Below are positions 15,821 to 23,840 of a stretch of DNA of 64,000 nt, piece after piece. The stretch is from Lachnospiraceae bacterium (GTDB taxonomy: Bacteria > Bacillota > Clostridia > Lachnospirales > Lachnospiraceae), in assembly GCA_017552715.1 (NCBI GenBank), contig JAFZOW010000035.1, forward strand, positions 62,001 through 126,000, given 5' to 3'. Both the position numbers and the translations under genes were made by a program. Under the pieces are notes generated by a model. That model worked only from the letters and a program-made list of their open reading frames with translations, ran no database searches and was not told the origin of the DNA. Within the stretch, counting starts at the first letter, position 1, and every line of letters begins with the position of its first letter.

Positions 15821-16460
15821 GATCTTTCTCCTTTTTTTGTTTCTCACGTTCCGCCTTACTGAAAGCGCAGCCGCAGTAATCCTGGCGGTAAAGTCCGTAT
15901 TTTTTTGAAAGCTCTATGGAGCGCTTTGCCCCTTCTTTCTTCTTAAAATCCGATGTCAGATATTTTACCCCATAACGCTCTCCTGCGGCAAGCCCCAGTT
16001 CATTCAGAAGCTGCGCATCCTTTAAAGGCGATATCGTAAGTGTGGTGGTAAAATACTCAAAATTCCGGGAGGCAGCAAATCCCGCGGCCACATCCAGCCG
16101 CAGTTCAAAGCATTTCCGGCAGCGTTCTCCGCCTTCGGGGCAGCTTTCCAGACCGCGGCTCAGCTCAATAAAGCTTTCCGGTTCATACGCTCCCTCCGCA
16201 AAAGAAAAGCTCATCCCCAGATCCGCTCCCAGTTCCTTAAGGAGCCTCCGTTCCTCCGAGACCCGGTGTTCATATTCCGCCCTTTCCGTGATATTCGGAT
16301 TATAATAGAAGACACAGATATCAAAATAGGGTGCCAGCACCTCCAGACAATGGCTGGAACAGGGTGCACAACACGCATGCAGACATAAGCCCGGCCGCCT
16401 TCCGCCCAGCTCCTCTATGGTCTTCTCCATCTCTTTCCGGTAATCAGTTTTCGCTGCCAT
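15792..16460 (-). CDS. queH: Epoxyqueuosine reductase QueH
   Basis: A 222-residue protein of the DUF208/QueH family, which reduces epoxyqueuosine to queuosine in tRNA, the last step of queuosine synthesis, without B12. The diagnostic cysteines are present: ACCAPCSSHC near residues 29-38 (metal or cluster ligands), CRKC near 117, and DYCGCAF near 200. The N-terminus TDYRKEMEK fits the family, so I keep the ATG at 16460 although its ribosome binding site is weak; it overlaps the end of the EAL gene by 17 bp, so coupling is likely. The 3' end overlaps argS. Confidence 0.93.
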   Translation of the reverse strand: MAAKTDYRKEMEKTIEELGGRRPGLCLHACCAPCSSHCLEVLAPYFDICVFYYNPNITERAEYEHRVSEERRLLKELGADLGMSFSFAEGAYEPESFIELSRGLESCPEGGERCRKCFELRLDVAAGFAASRNFEYFTTTLTISPLKDAQLLNELGLAAGERYGVKYLTSDFKKKEGAKRSIELSKKYGLYRQDYCGCAFSKAEREKQKKEKDHETISGSAE

Positions 16461-18711
16461 TTTTATAGTAGCGCCGTATGAAATCAGGCTCCGAGACCGG
16501 TCTGGAGAAATAATATCCCTGGACCTTACGGCAACCGATACGCTGCAGGAAATTCACCTGTTCCTCCGATTCCACGCCTTCGCAGACTACCTCCATGCCA
16601 AGACTGTCCACCATTTCCACGATCTTTGTAAGGATCAGGCGTTCCTTATCATTCCTGGCACTCTCCGCAAAAAACTGCCCGTCGATCTTGATCACATCGA
16701 AAGGAACCTCGGTAAGCATCTTCAGTGAGGAATAACCCGCACCGAAATCATCCATGGAAAGCCGTACTCCCAAAAGCTTGAGTCTTCGTATGATCCCGAT
16801 CATCTCATCGCGCTCGTTATCAAATACGCTCTCCGTGATCTCCAGCTCGATGGCCCCCGCCGGAACGGAATACTGCTTGATCAGTTTTTCCACGTTTTCA
16901 ACGTAATCGGGACTGTGGAGCAGAAGACGGGACTGGTTCACCGAAACGGGAAGCGGCGCCACCCCTTCCTCGATCAGTTCGTGCATGCGCCTGCAAACGG
17001 CTTCCAGTGTATAAAAATCCAGCTGCTCGATAAAACCGTTATTTTCAAACACGGGAATGAACTGCCCGGGCTGGACCACCGTTCCGTCCGCGCGTTCCCA
17101 GCGGACCAAAGCTTCCGCCCCCGTGATGCGGTTGGCATATATATCCCACTTTGGCTGCAGCCAGACCTTAAACTCGTTTTCCGCAAGAGCCTTCTGCTGT
17201 CTGGATTCGATATGATCCACCTTGCGCATGTCATCCACGATATGCTCGGAATAAACCGCCCGCAGATTCCTGGAATCACTGCCCACGGTCTTTCTTGCCA
17301 CATTGGCATGATCGATCATCACATCGATATCATGGTCCTGCTTTTTCACCGGATAGATACCGCATTTAAAGCGGACGGGATACTTGATGTTATTTCCCCG
17401 GGCATCCGCGTTCACATCGTTGTTATATTCATCAAAACGCTTATCCAGCAGGGAATCGTTGATCATGAGCGCCAGGAACTGGTCCGCATCCATACGCACG
17501 CACAGCTCCTTCTCGGAAAAGCGCTTTGAAAAGTTCTCGATACAGCTGACGAGCACCTTATCCGCCCGCTGATGTCCGTAGGACTCATTGATATAACGGA
17601 AATTCGCGATATCAAAACGATAGATGACAAAGGGAGTCTCCCTCGACTGCAGCATGACATTAAAAGCAAACTCCCGGAAATAATTCAGGTTCTTTCCGCC
17701 GGTCACCGTATCCTCATAGGCCAGACGTTCCACGGTAAGATTCGTATTCTTGGCTGTAGCCCACACATAGCCCAGGGCCACGATCATGAACACGATGATG
17801 ATGCTGCAGGCGAGCACACTGCCGAAAAGCAGGGGCTGCAGCCTTTTCTCCAGAAGATTGTCCTTGTAGCAGCTGATAAAATAGAGCTTCTGCGCTGAAC
17901 GCAGCGGGCAGTAACTGATCTGCATGCGGTAACCGTCCCGGGTAAGTATGGTCACATAACCGGAGGCTCCGCGGGTCACATCATAGGTATAATTATGCCA
18001 GGCCTGCTTGCTCGTCCTGCCGCCGTCGGAATAATCCAGCACGGCCTGCTGCAGGCTTTCCGCCCCCATATCCACGATAAAGGAATCTTCCGACCAGGCG
18101 ATGATCTCTCCCACTTTTGTGACCACCAGACATTCTCCCAGGGAAACCTGATACGAAAAGACATCCGTTGCAAAAAGCGCTTCCAGATCCAGAGGGATAA
18201 ATACAAAAGCCCCATCCCCCACGGGAACGGCGGTCATGGCATTCTGTCCCAGAGGCCAGCGCAGCGCAGAAGGTGTGATACCGATATAAACACCGCTTTC
18301 GTTATACTCCAGCTTCATAAGAAGGGTCAGAAACAGCTCCACGGGCAGATCTTCCTGAGGCTCCCCGTTCTTCAGAACCCCCAGTTCTGCATCCACATAC
18401 CACAGCTCATCAAAAGAGGAAAACTCTCTTCCTTTTTCCAGTTCGCTTGGGATATCAGCCCTCTCGGATCGGAGCAGCTGGACAGCCAGACGGCTCAGTT
18501 CTTCCCCGTCGGCGTTCAGAATGCGGTTCAGGCTGTTGCCTGCAGCCACATGCTGCGATTGAAACTCGGACGAAACCTGTTTTCTGTAGGTATCCTGAAG
18601 GATAAGGACCAGCACAAGGCTTACCACAAGACAGGTAAGCAGAGCGACAGTCCCCATAATGAGGATCCCCCGCACAGCCCTGCTTTTTCTACTGCTTGCA
18701 CCGCTCTTCAT
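16444..18711 (-). CDS. Membrane GGDEF-EAL protein, probable c-di-GMP phosphodiesterase
   Basis: A 755-residue protein: transmembrane helix at about 12-38, an extracytoplasmic sensor region at about 40-290, a second helix at about 295-320, a GGDEF-type domain at about 330-490 and an EAL domain at about 505-750. The GGDEF signature is replaced by MDADQF (407-412), so cyclase activity is very unlikely; it may still bind GTP. The EAL domain keeps EALVRW (533-538), LEITES, DDFGAGYSSL (654-663), IKIDGQF and CEGVES (710-715), consistent with active c-di-GMP hydrolysis. The start is ATG 18711 behind a G-rich site; the longer frame to 18903 would run over the divergent moxR gene. It heads the unit EAL gene-queH-argS. 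Confidence 0.88.
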   Translation of the reverse strand: MKSGASSRKSRAVRGILIMGTVALLTCLVVSLVLVLILQDTYRKQVSSEFQSQHVAAGNSLNRILNADGEELSRLAVQLLRSERADIPSELEKGREFSSFDELWYVDAELGVLKNGEPQEDLPVELFLTLLMKLEYNESGVYIGITPSALRWPLGQNAMTAVPVGDGAFVFIPLDLEALFATDVFSYQVSLGECLVVTKVGEIIAWSEDSFIVDMGAESLQQAVLDYSDGGRTSKQAWHNYTYDVTRGASGYVTILTRDGYRMQISYCPLRSAQKLYFISCYKDNLLEKRLQPLLFGSVLACSIIIVFMIVALGYVWATAKNTNLTVERLAYEDTVTGGKNLNYFREFAFNVMLQSRETPFVIYRFDIANFRYINESYGHQRADKVLVSCIENFSKRFSEKELCVRMDADQFLALMINDSLLDKRFDEYNNDVNADARGNNIKYPVRFKCGIYPVKKQDHDIDVMIDHANVARKTVGSDSRNLRAVYSEHIVDDMRKVDHIESRQQKALAENEFKVWLQPKWDIYANRITGAEALVRWERADGTVVQPGQFIPVFENNGFIEQLDFYTLEAVCRRMHELIEEGVAPLPVSVNQSRLLLHSPDYVENVEKLIKQYSVPAGAIELEITESVFDNERDEMIGIIRRLKLLGVRLSMDDFGAGYSSLKMLTEVPFDVIKIDGQFFAESARNDKERLILTKIVEMVDSLGMEVVCEGVESEEQVNFLQRIGCRKVQGYYFSRPVSEPDFIRRYYKNGSEN

Positions 18712-18737
18712 CCGTCCCCCCCAGGCATCAAAAAAGG

Positions 18738-18786
18738 TTGCAATCACATGCCTCTTTATTATAAAATACTTTTTATAATATAACAA
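18738..18786. promoter_or_regulatory. Overlapping divergent promoters on a 22-bp palindrome
   Basis: ATTATAAAA (18758-18766), TACT, TTTTATAAT (18771-18779) is a perfect palindrome between the EAL gene and moxR. On the minus strand TTGTTA (18781-18786), 17 bp and TATAAT (18758-18763) fit a sigma-A promoter for the EAL gene. On the plus strand TTGCAA (18738-18743), 16 bp and TATAAA (18760-18765) fit one for moxR. The -10 boxes lie inside the palindrome, so one bound protein could block both. Confidence 0.5.
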
Positions 18787-18798
18787 GGAGAAAAAAAC

Positions 18799-19731
18799 AT
18801 GAACGATAAAGCCGTCAGCATCATCGGCGAGATCCGCAAGGTGATCCACGGAAAGGACGAAGTGATACGTCAGACACTCTGTGCCATCCTGGCCGGAGGC
18901 CATGTACTTCTGGAGGATATCCCCGGCGTAGGAAAGACCACTCTGGCCGTAGCCATATCACGGGCCCTGTCCCTGAAATACCGCCGTGTCCAGTTTACTC
19001 CCGATGTACTGCCTTCCGATCTGCTGGGCTTTAATCTCTTTGACCGCGAGAGCAACAGCTTCCGCTTTCAGGAGGGTTCCATCTACACAAATCTCTTTCT
19101 GGCAGACGAGATCAACCGAACCTCACCGAAGACCCAGTCGGCTTTGCTGGAGGTAATGGAAGAACGCCAGGCCACTGTGGAAGGCGAGACAAGAAAGCTT
19201 CCCGATCCCTTTTTCGTTCTGGCAACCCAGAATCCTTTCGGTTCCTCCGGTACCCAGCGTCTCCCCGAATCCCAGCTGGACCGTTTCATGATCTGTCTTT
19301 CCATGGGCTATCCCGAGTTTTCGGACGCCGTAGCCGTGTTGAAGGGTGATTCCTCCCTGGATCTTAAGCAGGTCATTCCCGTGGTCAGTGCCGAAGAGCT
19401 CCTGGCCATGCAGCAGACCGTTCATGACCTCTATGCTGACGATTCCATCCTGGAATACATCGTCCGCCTTACGGAGACCACCCGCACACCGGATTACTTT
19501 TCACTTGGCTTAAGCCCCCGCGGCTCCATCGCGCTGCTTAAGATGGCACGGGCCAATGCCTTTATCGCCGGCCGTAACTATGTGATCCCCGAGGACATCC
19601 ACGATATCTTCCGGCCGGTCTGCATCCACCGTGTTCACTTAAACGCCAGAGCCCGAGCCGAAGGGGAAGACCTCCCTTCGCTGCTGGACAAGGTACTGCG
19701 TCAGGTGGCCATACCAAAGGTCAATCCGTGA
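18799..19731 (+). CDS. MoxR-family AAA+ ATPase
   Basis: A 310-residue MoxR-type AAA+ ATPase. Walker A is GVGKTT (43-48) in the typical LEDIPGVGKTTLA setting, Walker B is LADEINR near 104, sensor 1 is in VLATQNP, and the arginine-finger region follows SQLDRFM. The C-terminal lid has GLSPRGSIALLKMARANAF. These ATPases act as chaperones that assemble or activate partner complexes, usually with the neighbouring DUF58 and transglutaminase-like membrane proteins. AAGGAG lies nine bases before the ATG. Its stop overlaps the GTG start of the DUF58 gene by 4 bp. Confidence 0.93.
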   Translation: MNDKAVSIIGEIRKVIHGKDEVIRQTLCAILAGGHVLLEDIPGVGKTTLAVAISRALSLKYRRVQFTPDVLPSDLLGFNLFDRESNSFRFQEGSIYTNLFLADEINRTSPKTQSALLEVMEERQATVEGETRKLPDPFFVLATQNPFGSSGTQRLPESQLDRFMICLSMGYPEFSDAVAVLKGDSSLDLKQVIPVVSAEELLAMQQTVHDLYADDSILEYIVRLTETTRTPDYFSLGLSPRGSIALLKMARANAFIAGRNYVIPEDIHDIFRPVCIHRVHLNARARAEGEDLPSLLDKVLRQVAIPKVNP

Positions 19732-20750
19732 GACGCCGTAACCTTCCTTACATCCTGAGCCTGATCCTGGCAGTTTTTTTCACTTTTCTGCTCTGTTTGT
19801 TTTTTCGCCAGAGCCTGCTCATTGTGTTTCTTCTGCTGCTGCTCCTTCTTCCCATCGTATCCGTGGCAGCCACCCGTCATGCTGCCGGAAGGCTTAAAGT
19901 ATCGCTCCGGCTGCCTGCGGAAGAGCTATCGGTCCCGGCGGATGTCCGCATCACCCTCCGTCTGGAAAATCCCACGCTTTTTCCTCTCCTGAACTGCGAA
20001 TTCAAGCTTCTTGCCCAAAACCGCTTTTACCCGCCCATGCCACCGCAGGAGATCGTGGTGGCCGCCGAAGCCAGAAGTGTGAGCGAGACGGCCTTTCCCA
20101 TACATTTCACCGCTGCGGGGATGTTCTGCCTGGATCTGGAAGAACTATATGTCACGGATTATCTTCATCTCTGGTCCTTTAAGCTTACCCCCGGTATACG
20201 CCGCGAACTTCCCCTCCTGCCTTCCAAGAGGGAGCTGGCACCGGTCAGGCTCACCAAAGCCTCCGTAGAAAGCGAAGACAGTGTAGTCTCCCCCGACGGG
20301 GAACGCAGCAGCGAGATCAGCGAACTCAGGGAATACCGTCCCGGTGACCGGCTGCGGGATGTACACTGGAAGATGACAGCCCGGACGGATCAGATGATGA
20401 TCAAGGAATACGAACACTCCCGGGATCTTTATTTTCTGCTGCTTCCGGAACTGGAAAAACGCAGTCTGCAGGAGAGCCTTATCTCTCTCTACAGCCTGGG
20501 GCACAAACTGATACGCGACAAAGAAAGCTACCGCGTGGCCCTGTACCATTGTGCGGACCACAGCTTTGAATTCCTGCCCGTCAGCTCCGGGGAAGAACTC
20601 CGGGATGTGATGTACAGGCTGTATCTGGAGCCTGTGGAAAACTCTTCCTCCGCTTATGTCCAGCTCATGCGGCAGAAACCGGAACTTAACGGTGTGATAC
20701 GCATCCACGGCGGGAATATCCTGCCGCCCGAAACTCCCGAGGTATACTGA
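19728..20750 (+). CDS. DUF58 membrane protein, MoxR partner
   Basis: A 340-residue protein with two N-terminal hydrophobic helices at about 7-45 (RNLPYILSLILAVFFTFLLCLFF; LIVFLLLLLLLPIVSVAA), a beta-sandwich region at about 55-160, and the DUF58 core at about 200-270 with the hallmark YRPGDRLRDVHWKMTAR. DUF58 proteins resemble von Willebrand A domains and are encoded with MoxR ATPases. The start is GTG, overlapping the moxR stop as GTGA; the end overlaps the transglutaminase start as TGATG. The three genes form one coupled operon. Confidence 0.9.
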   Translation: MRRRNLPYILSLILAVFFTFLLCLFFRQSLLIVFLLLLLLLPIVSVAATRHAAGRLKVSLRLPAEELSVPADVRITLRLENPTLFPLLNCEFKLLAQNRFYPPMPPQEIVVAAEARSVSETAFPIHFTAAGMFCLDLEELYVTDYLHLWSFKLTPGIRRELPLLPSKRELAPVRLTKASVESEDSVVSPDGERSSEISELREYRPGDRLRDVHWKMTARTDQMMIKEYEHSRDLYFLLLPELEKRSLQESLISLYSLGHKLIRDKESYRVALYHCADHSFEFLPVSSGEELRDVMYRLYLEPVENSSSAYVQLMRQKPELNGVIRIHGGNILPPETPEVY

Positions 20751-23407
20751 TGCCCACGATAGTGAACACAGTAAAAACCGAAAAACACATGCGGCTTTCC
20801 GCCACCGCTAAAAGGGAACTGTCCTTCCGAAGCGGAGATGAGGAAAGCTACGGCTTCTCTCTGGGAGATGTGAAGAGCCTGCGCTCTTCCAATCGCTTCT
20901 TCCTGTGCTTTATCCGGGCTATCCTGATCTTCCTGGCCTGTTTCGGCACCCTGGGAGGCCTGGTCAGTTCCTTCGGTCTGCCTTTTTCCCTGCCGGTGGT
21001 TGCCCTGGGGATCTTTTTCCTGTCCCTGATCACAGCCTTCCTCTACTATAACCGCCTCACTTTTTACCTGGGCTATTTTCTCGTCTTCGGCGGCTTCATC
21101 TTCCTTTCCTTAAGCTTTTACTGGTATGTCAATTCCGGTTACCAGGCTTTCATGAATGAGGTCTTTAACAAGTATTCCGATTACTTCCGCCTGCTGGCCA
21201 CCCGCGAAGCCACGGAGTTCATCGAGAACCGTTACCTGAGTGTTACCACGGCCATGCTCTTTATGGGCTGGTTCTTCTGCATACTCTTCAACATCACCAT
21301 ATCGGGTTATATGAACCTGCCCGCCACTTTCCTCTTAAGCTTTCTCCCTTTGCAGGTTGCCTTCTATATCGATATCGTCCCTCCCATTCCCTATCTGTGC
21401 ATGCTGATAGCAGTTTACATCTCTGTGGCGGTTCTGGGCCGGAGCGGTCATTTCACCCTGCCCTACAGAAGGGAACCCGGCCAGGATTTTTCCCGGAAAC
21501 GCAAAAAGAAAAAAACAGAGCATGTCTACTTTGCCAGTTCCCGCGGGATGCTGCAGATCGCCGGGATAAGCATCTCCCTTTCCGCCGCCTTTCTGGTCCT
21601 GAGCGGAAGTCTTTTTGCAACCGAGATGAACGGGCGCTATATCTCCAACACAGTAAAGGACCGTACGGACGAGCTGGTCAAATCCGTAGTCCAGGGTGGT
21701 ATCTATTCCCTGTTCAACCGCTATTATGCCGTAGGCGGGCTGGCTCACGGCAAACTTGGGGGCATAGGCAATGTGAACCCCGATTTTGAGACAGACCTGA
21801 TCATACGTCTGGTCCCGTCCAATTCCACAAGCCTTTATCTCAAATCTTATACGGGCTTTTACTACAAGGACAATTCCTTCTTTGCTTCCGCCGGAGAAGG
21901 CGAAGAGATCCTGGGCGAGGACGAGCTGCTGGAAGCCGAGGATTATCTCCCCCGGCTGCCGGCCGGCCGCGATGTGGATATGGACAGCCTGTATGAGGAT
22001 CATGATTATGTCAGCAAACTGTGGATCTCCATCGTAGGCGCCGATACCAGCTATGACTACCGTCCCTATTTCACCATACTTGGCAGCAGGGACAGCGCCC
22101 TTCCCGGCAGCGGCATCTCCGAAGAAAGGAAGAGAAAAGCGGAAGAGAGATTCGCTGCTGATCTTGATCTGCTCGACAGCCAGGAGGTCATCGACAGTTA
22201 TAACGAATACGATGCCATTGAAAGCTATGAACAGCTCTACCTGCCCTTTGACGAACGCATCGCCTACGATCCCAATCCGGATATAAGCCCGGAATACCAG
22301 CAGCTGGTCTATGACACCTGCCTTCAGGTCCCCGAAGAGCTGTATGGCTCCCTGGAGTATATCTGCCGTGATGCGGGCCTTTACGATACTGCCGGCGCTT
22401 ATGATCCGGATTCTCCCCATCCCCTGGCTCCCGAAAGCGAGGCGGAACTGCAGCAGTACAAACAGCTGCAGACACAGCGTCTGCTGATCGCAAATGCCCT
22501 GCGCCGTTACTTTGTAAAAAACTATGAATACACCATGTCACCGGGCACTACTCCTCGCCGTTCGGATGTGGTGGATTATTTCCTGCACAATCAGAAGCGC
22601 GGCTATTGCGCTCACTTCGCTTCCTCATCCACCCTTCTGCTTCGTCATATGGGTATACCGACCCGTTATGTGGAAGGTTATGTATGTACCATCAGCGACA
22701 TCATGGACGGCAATCCCGTAAGCCGCGATGTTTCCGGCTGGCAGAGCAATGCCGACAGCTTAAGCGACAGCGGTGTGGTGGAAGTTGAGCTTACGGACGG
22801 TTCCGCCCATGCCTGGATCGAGATCTGGCTGGACGGCTATGGCTGGATCCCTTACGAGATGACCCCGCCCTCTTCCGAGCAGCAAAACACAGCGCTGGAC
22901 CTCTTCGGCCTCTTCGGCGGCTTACTGAACACCACCATGCGCGGAGCCGGAGACAATAGCACAGACGCCCAAAACGCCAACAACAATATTACCCGCGGGA
23001 ATTTCCCTCTCTTTAACGGCAGTCTGAATTTCCTGCTCAAGCCGCTGTCGATCCTGCTGGCAGCCCTTGTTCTGTTTTTGCTTTCGATCCCGCTGCTTAA
23101 ACGTTTCCGTGAGGATCTCCGCCTAAGCCGGCATAAAAGGCGCGGTGAATACGGCGAGGCCCTGCTCCTGCTCTATCGCCGTTTTCTTCGCCGCCTGAAA
23201 AAGCAGGGCAGGCTTCCCTCTTCCCATCCGGCTCTGCGGGAAGTGTTTGATATGCTGCGTCGTAATGATGCCGGGAAAAAGTTACCTCCGGAAGAAGAGC
23301 TTACTTCGCTTCAGTACTGTCTGGAGCAGGCCGCCTATGACCGGAGCGGACCGGATGCGGCTGCCTGCAGAAGCGCCGCCGTATCGCTTAAGAAGCTGAT
23401 GCGGTAA
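20750..23407 (+). CDS. Membrane transglutaminase-like protein
   Basis: An 885-residue protein with a block of N-terminal transmembrane helices (about 50-225, then one near 265-285), a long extracytoplasmic region, a transglutaminase-core domain at about 560-705, a further helix near 760-785, and a cytoplasmic C-terminal helical domain. The core keeps the thiol-protease-like triad: Cys620 (RGYCAHFASS), His687 (HAWIEIW) and Asp695 (LDGYGW). It follows the moxR-DUF58 pair, the usual order for this conserved but poorly understood three-gene set, thought to act on envelope proteins. The gene is followed by a tRNA terminator reading towards it. Confidence 0.9.
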   Translation: MPTIVNTVKTEKHMRLSATAKRELSFRSGDEESYGFSLGDVKSLRSSNRFFLCFIRAILIFLACFGTLGGLVSSFGLPFSLPVVALGIFFLSLITAFLYYNRLTFYLGYFLVFGGFIFLSLSFYWYVNSGYQAFMNEVFNKYSDYFRLLATREATEFIENRYLSVTTAMLFMGWFFCILFNITISGYMNLPATFLLSFLPLQVAFYIDIVPPIPYLCMLIAVYISVAVLGRSGHFTLPYRREPGQDFSRKRKKKKTEHVYFASSRGMLQIAGISISLSAAFLVLSGSLFATEMNGRYISNTVKDRTDELVKSVVQGGIYSLFNRYYAVGGLAHGKLGGIGNVNPDFETDLIIRLVPSNSTSLYLKSYTGFYYKDNSFFASAGEGEEILGEDELLEAEDYLPRLPAGRDVDMDSLYEDHDYVSKLWISIVGADTSYDYRPYFTILGSRDSALPGSGISEERKRKAEERFAADLDLLDSQEVIDSYNEYDAIESYEQLYLPFDERIAYDPNPDISPEYQQLVYDTCLQVPEELYGSLEYICRDAGLYDTAGAYDPDSPHPLAPESEAELQQYKQLQTQRLLIANALRRYFVKNYEYTMSPGTTPRRSDVVDYFLHNQKRGYCAHFASSSTLLLRHMGIPTRYVEGYVCTISDIMDGNPVSRDVSGWQSNADSLSDSGVVEVELTDGSAHAWIEIWLDGYGWIPYEMTPPSSEQQNTALDLFGLFGGLLNTTMRGAGDNSTDAQNANNNITRGNFPLFNGSLNFLLKPLSILLAALVLFLLSIPLLKRFREDLRLSRHKRRGEYGEALLLLYRRFLRRLKKQGRLPSSHPALREVFDMLRRNDAGKKLPPEEELTSLQYCLEQAAYDRSGPDAAACRSAAVSLKKLMR

Positions 23408-23455
23408 AGAACTTCTCTATCACATTTTGTATCACACTACAGGGGCTTATGACAC

Positions 23456-23483
23456 TAAAAAACCGTCCACAAACGTGGACGGT
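23456..23483 (-). terminator. Intrinsic terminator of tRNA-Leu(AAG)
   Basis: A perfect 9-bp stem, ACCGTCCAC (23462-23470) with GTGGACGGT (23475-23483), has a 4-base loop. On the minus strand it is followed by a run of six T residues. It lies six bases past the tRNA 3' end. Confidence 0.88.
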
Positions 23484-23489
23484 CATTTA

Positions 23490-23573
23490 TGCGGGAAAAG
23501 GGACTTGAACCCTCACGGAAATACTTCCACTAGATCCTTAGTCTAGCCTGTCTGCCAATTCCAGCATTCCCGC
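23490..23573 (-). tRNA. tRNA-Leu, anticodon AAG
   Basis: Read on the minus strand this gives a class II tRNA: acceptor GCGGGAA paired with TTCCCGC, D-loop GGAATTGGCAGAC, anticodon stem CTAGA/TCTAG around the loop CTAAGGA, a long variable arm with GGAA/TTCC, and a T arm with GGGTTCAAGTCCC. The anticodon AAG at 23537-23539 reads CUU, probably after A34 to inosine editing. CCA is not encoded. It has its own promoter and terminator. Confidence 0.95.
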
Positions 23574-23584
23574 AAACAAATGAT

Positions 23585-23613
23585 ATATTACCAAATAAAA
23601 TCGCTCTTGTCAA
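23585..23613 (-). promoter_or_regulatory. Sigma-A promoter of tRNA-Leu(AAG)
   Basis: On the minus strand TTGACA (23608-23613), a 17-bp spacer and TAATAT (23585-23590) lie about 12 bp upstream of the mature tRNA 5' end. The same two hexamers and spacing occur in the divergent tRNA promoter. Confidence 0.8.
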
Positions 23614-23644
23614 ATAAATCTGAAATATTTTTTCAAAAAAAAGA

Positions 23645-23673
23645 TTGACAAGCCAGGCGAAAAATAGTAATAT
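23645..23673 (+). promoter_or_regulatory. Sigma-A promoter of tRNA-Leu(CAG)
   Basis: TTGACA (23645-23650), a 17-bp spacer and TAATAT (23668-23673) end 11 bp before the mature tRNA. It faces away from the identical promoter of tRNA-Leu(AAG); the 31 bp between the two -35 boxes are very A/T-rich. Confidence 0.82.
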
Positions 23674-23684
23674 ACATATGTTGC

Positions 23685-23768
23685 GCAGGAATGGCGGAAT
23701 TGGCAGACGCGCACGGTTCAGGTCCGTGTGAAAGCAATTTCATGAGGGTTCAAGTCCCTCTTCCTGCA
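23685..23768 (+). tRNA. tRNA-Leu, anticodon CAG
   Basis: A class II tRNA: acceptor GCAGGAA with TTCCTGC, D-loop GGAATTGGCAGAC, anticodon stem CACGG/CCGTG around the loop TTCAGGT, a long variable arm and a T arm with GGGTTCAAGTCCC. The anticodon CAG at 23719-23721 reads CUG. CCA is not encoded. Confidence 0.96.
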
Positions 23769-23771
23769 TGA

Positions 23772-23800
23772 ACCGGGACGAAGGTCCCGGTATTTTTTTT
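23772..23800 (+). terminator. Intrinsic terminator of tRNA-Leu(CAG)
   Basis: A perfect 8-bp stem, ACCGGGAC (23772-23779) with GTCCCGGT (23784-23791), has a GAAG tetraloop and is followed by ATTTTTTTT. It starts three bases past the tRNA. Confidence 0.92.
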
Positions 23801-23840
23801 CAGCAGGGATCTTAAAGCCCCGCATTCCCGGAGGAAGTCT

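Noticed and set aside
18712-18903. A longer N-terminus for the EAL protein.
   Set aside because: It would overlap the start of the divergent moxR gene and remove the shared promoter region; MKSGASS at 18711 gives a normal membrane protein start.
21335-22420. A 361-codon minus-strand frame inside the transglutaminase gene.
   Set aside because: The plus-strand gene has transmembrane helices, a full Cys-His-Asp triad and operon coupling to its neighbours; the antisense frame has no recognisable features.
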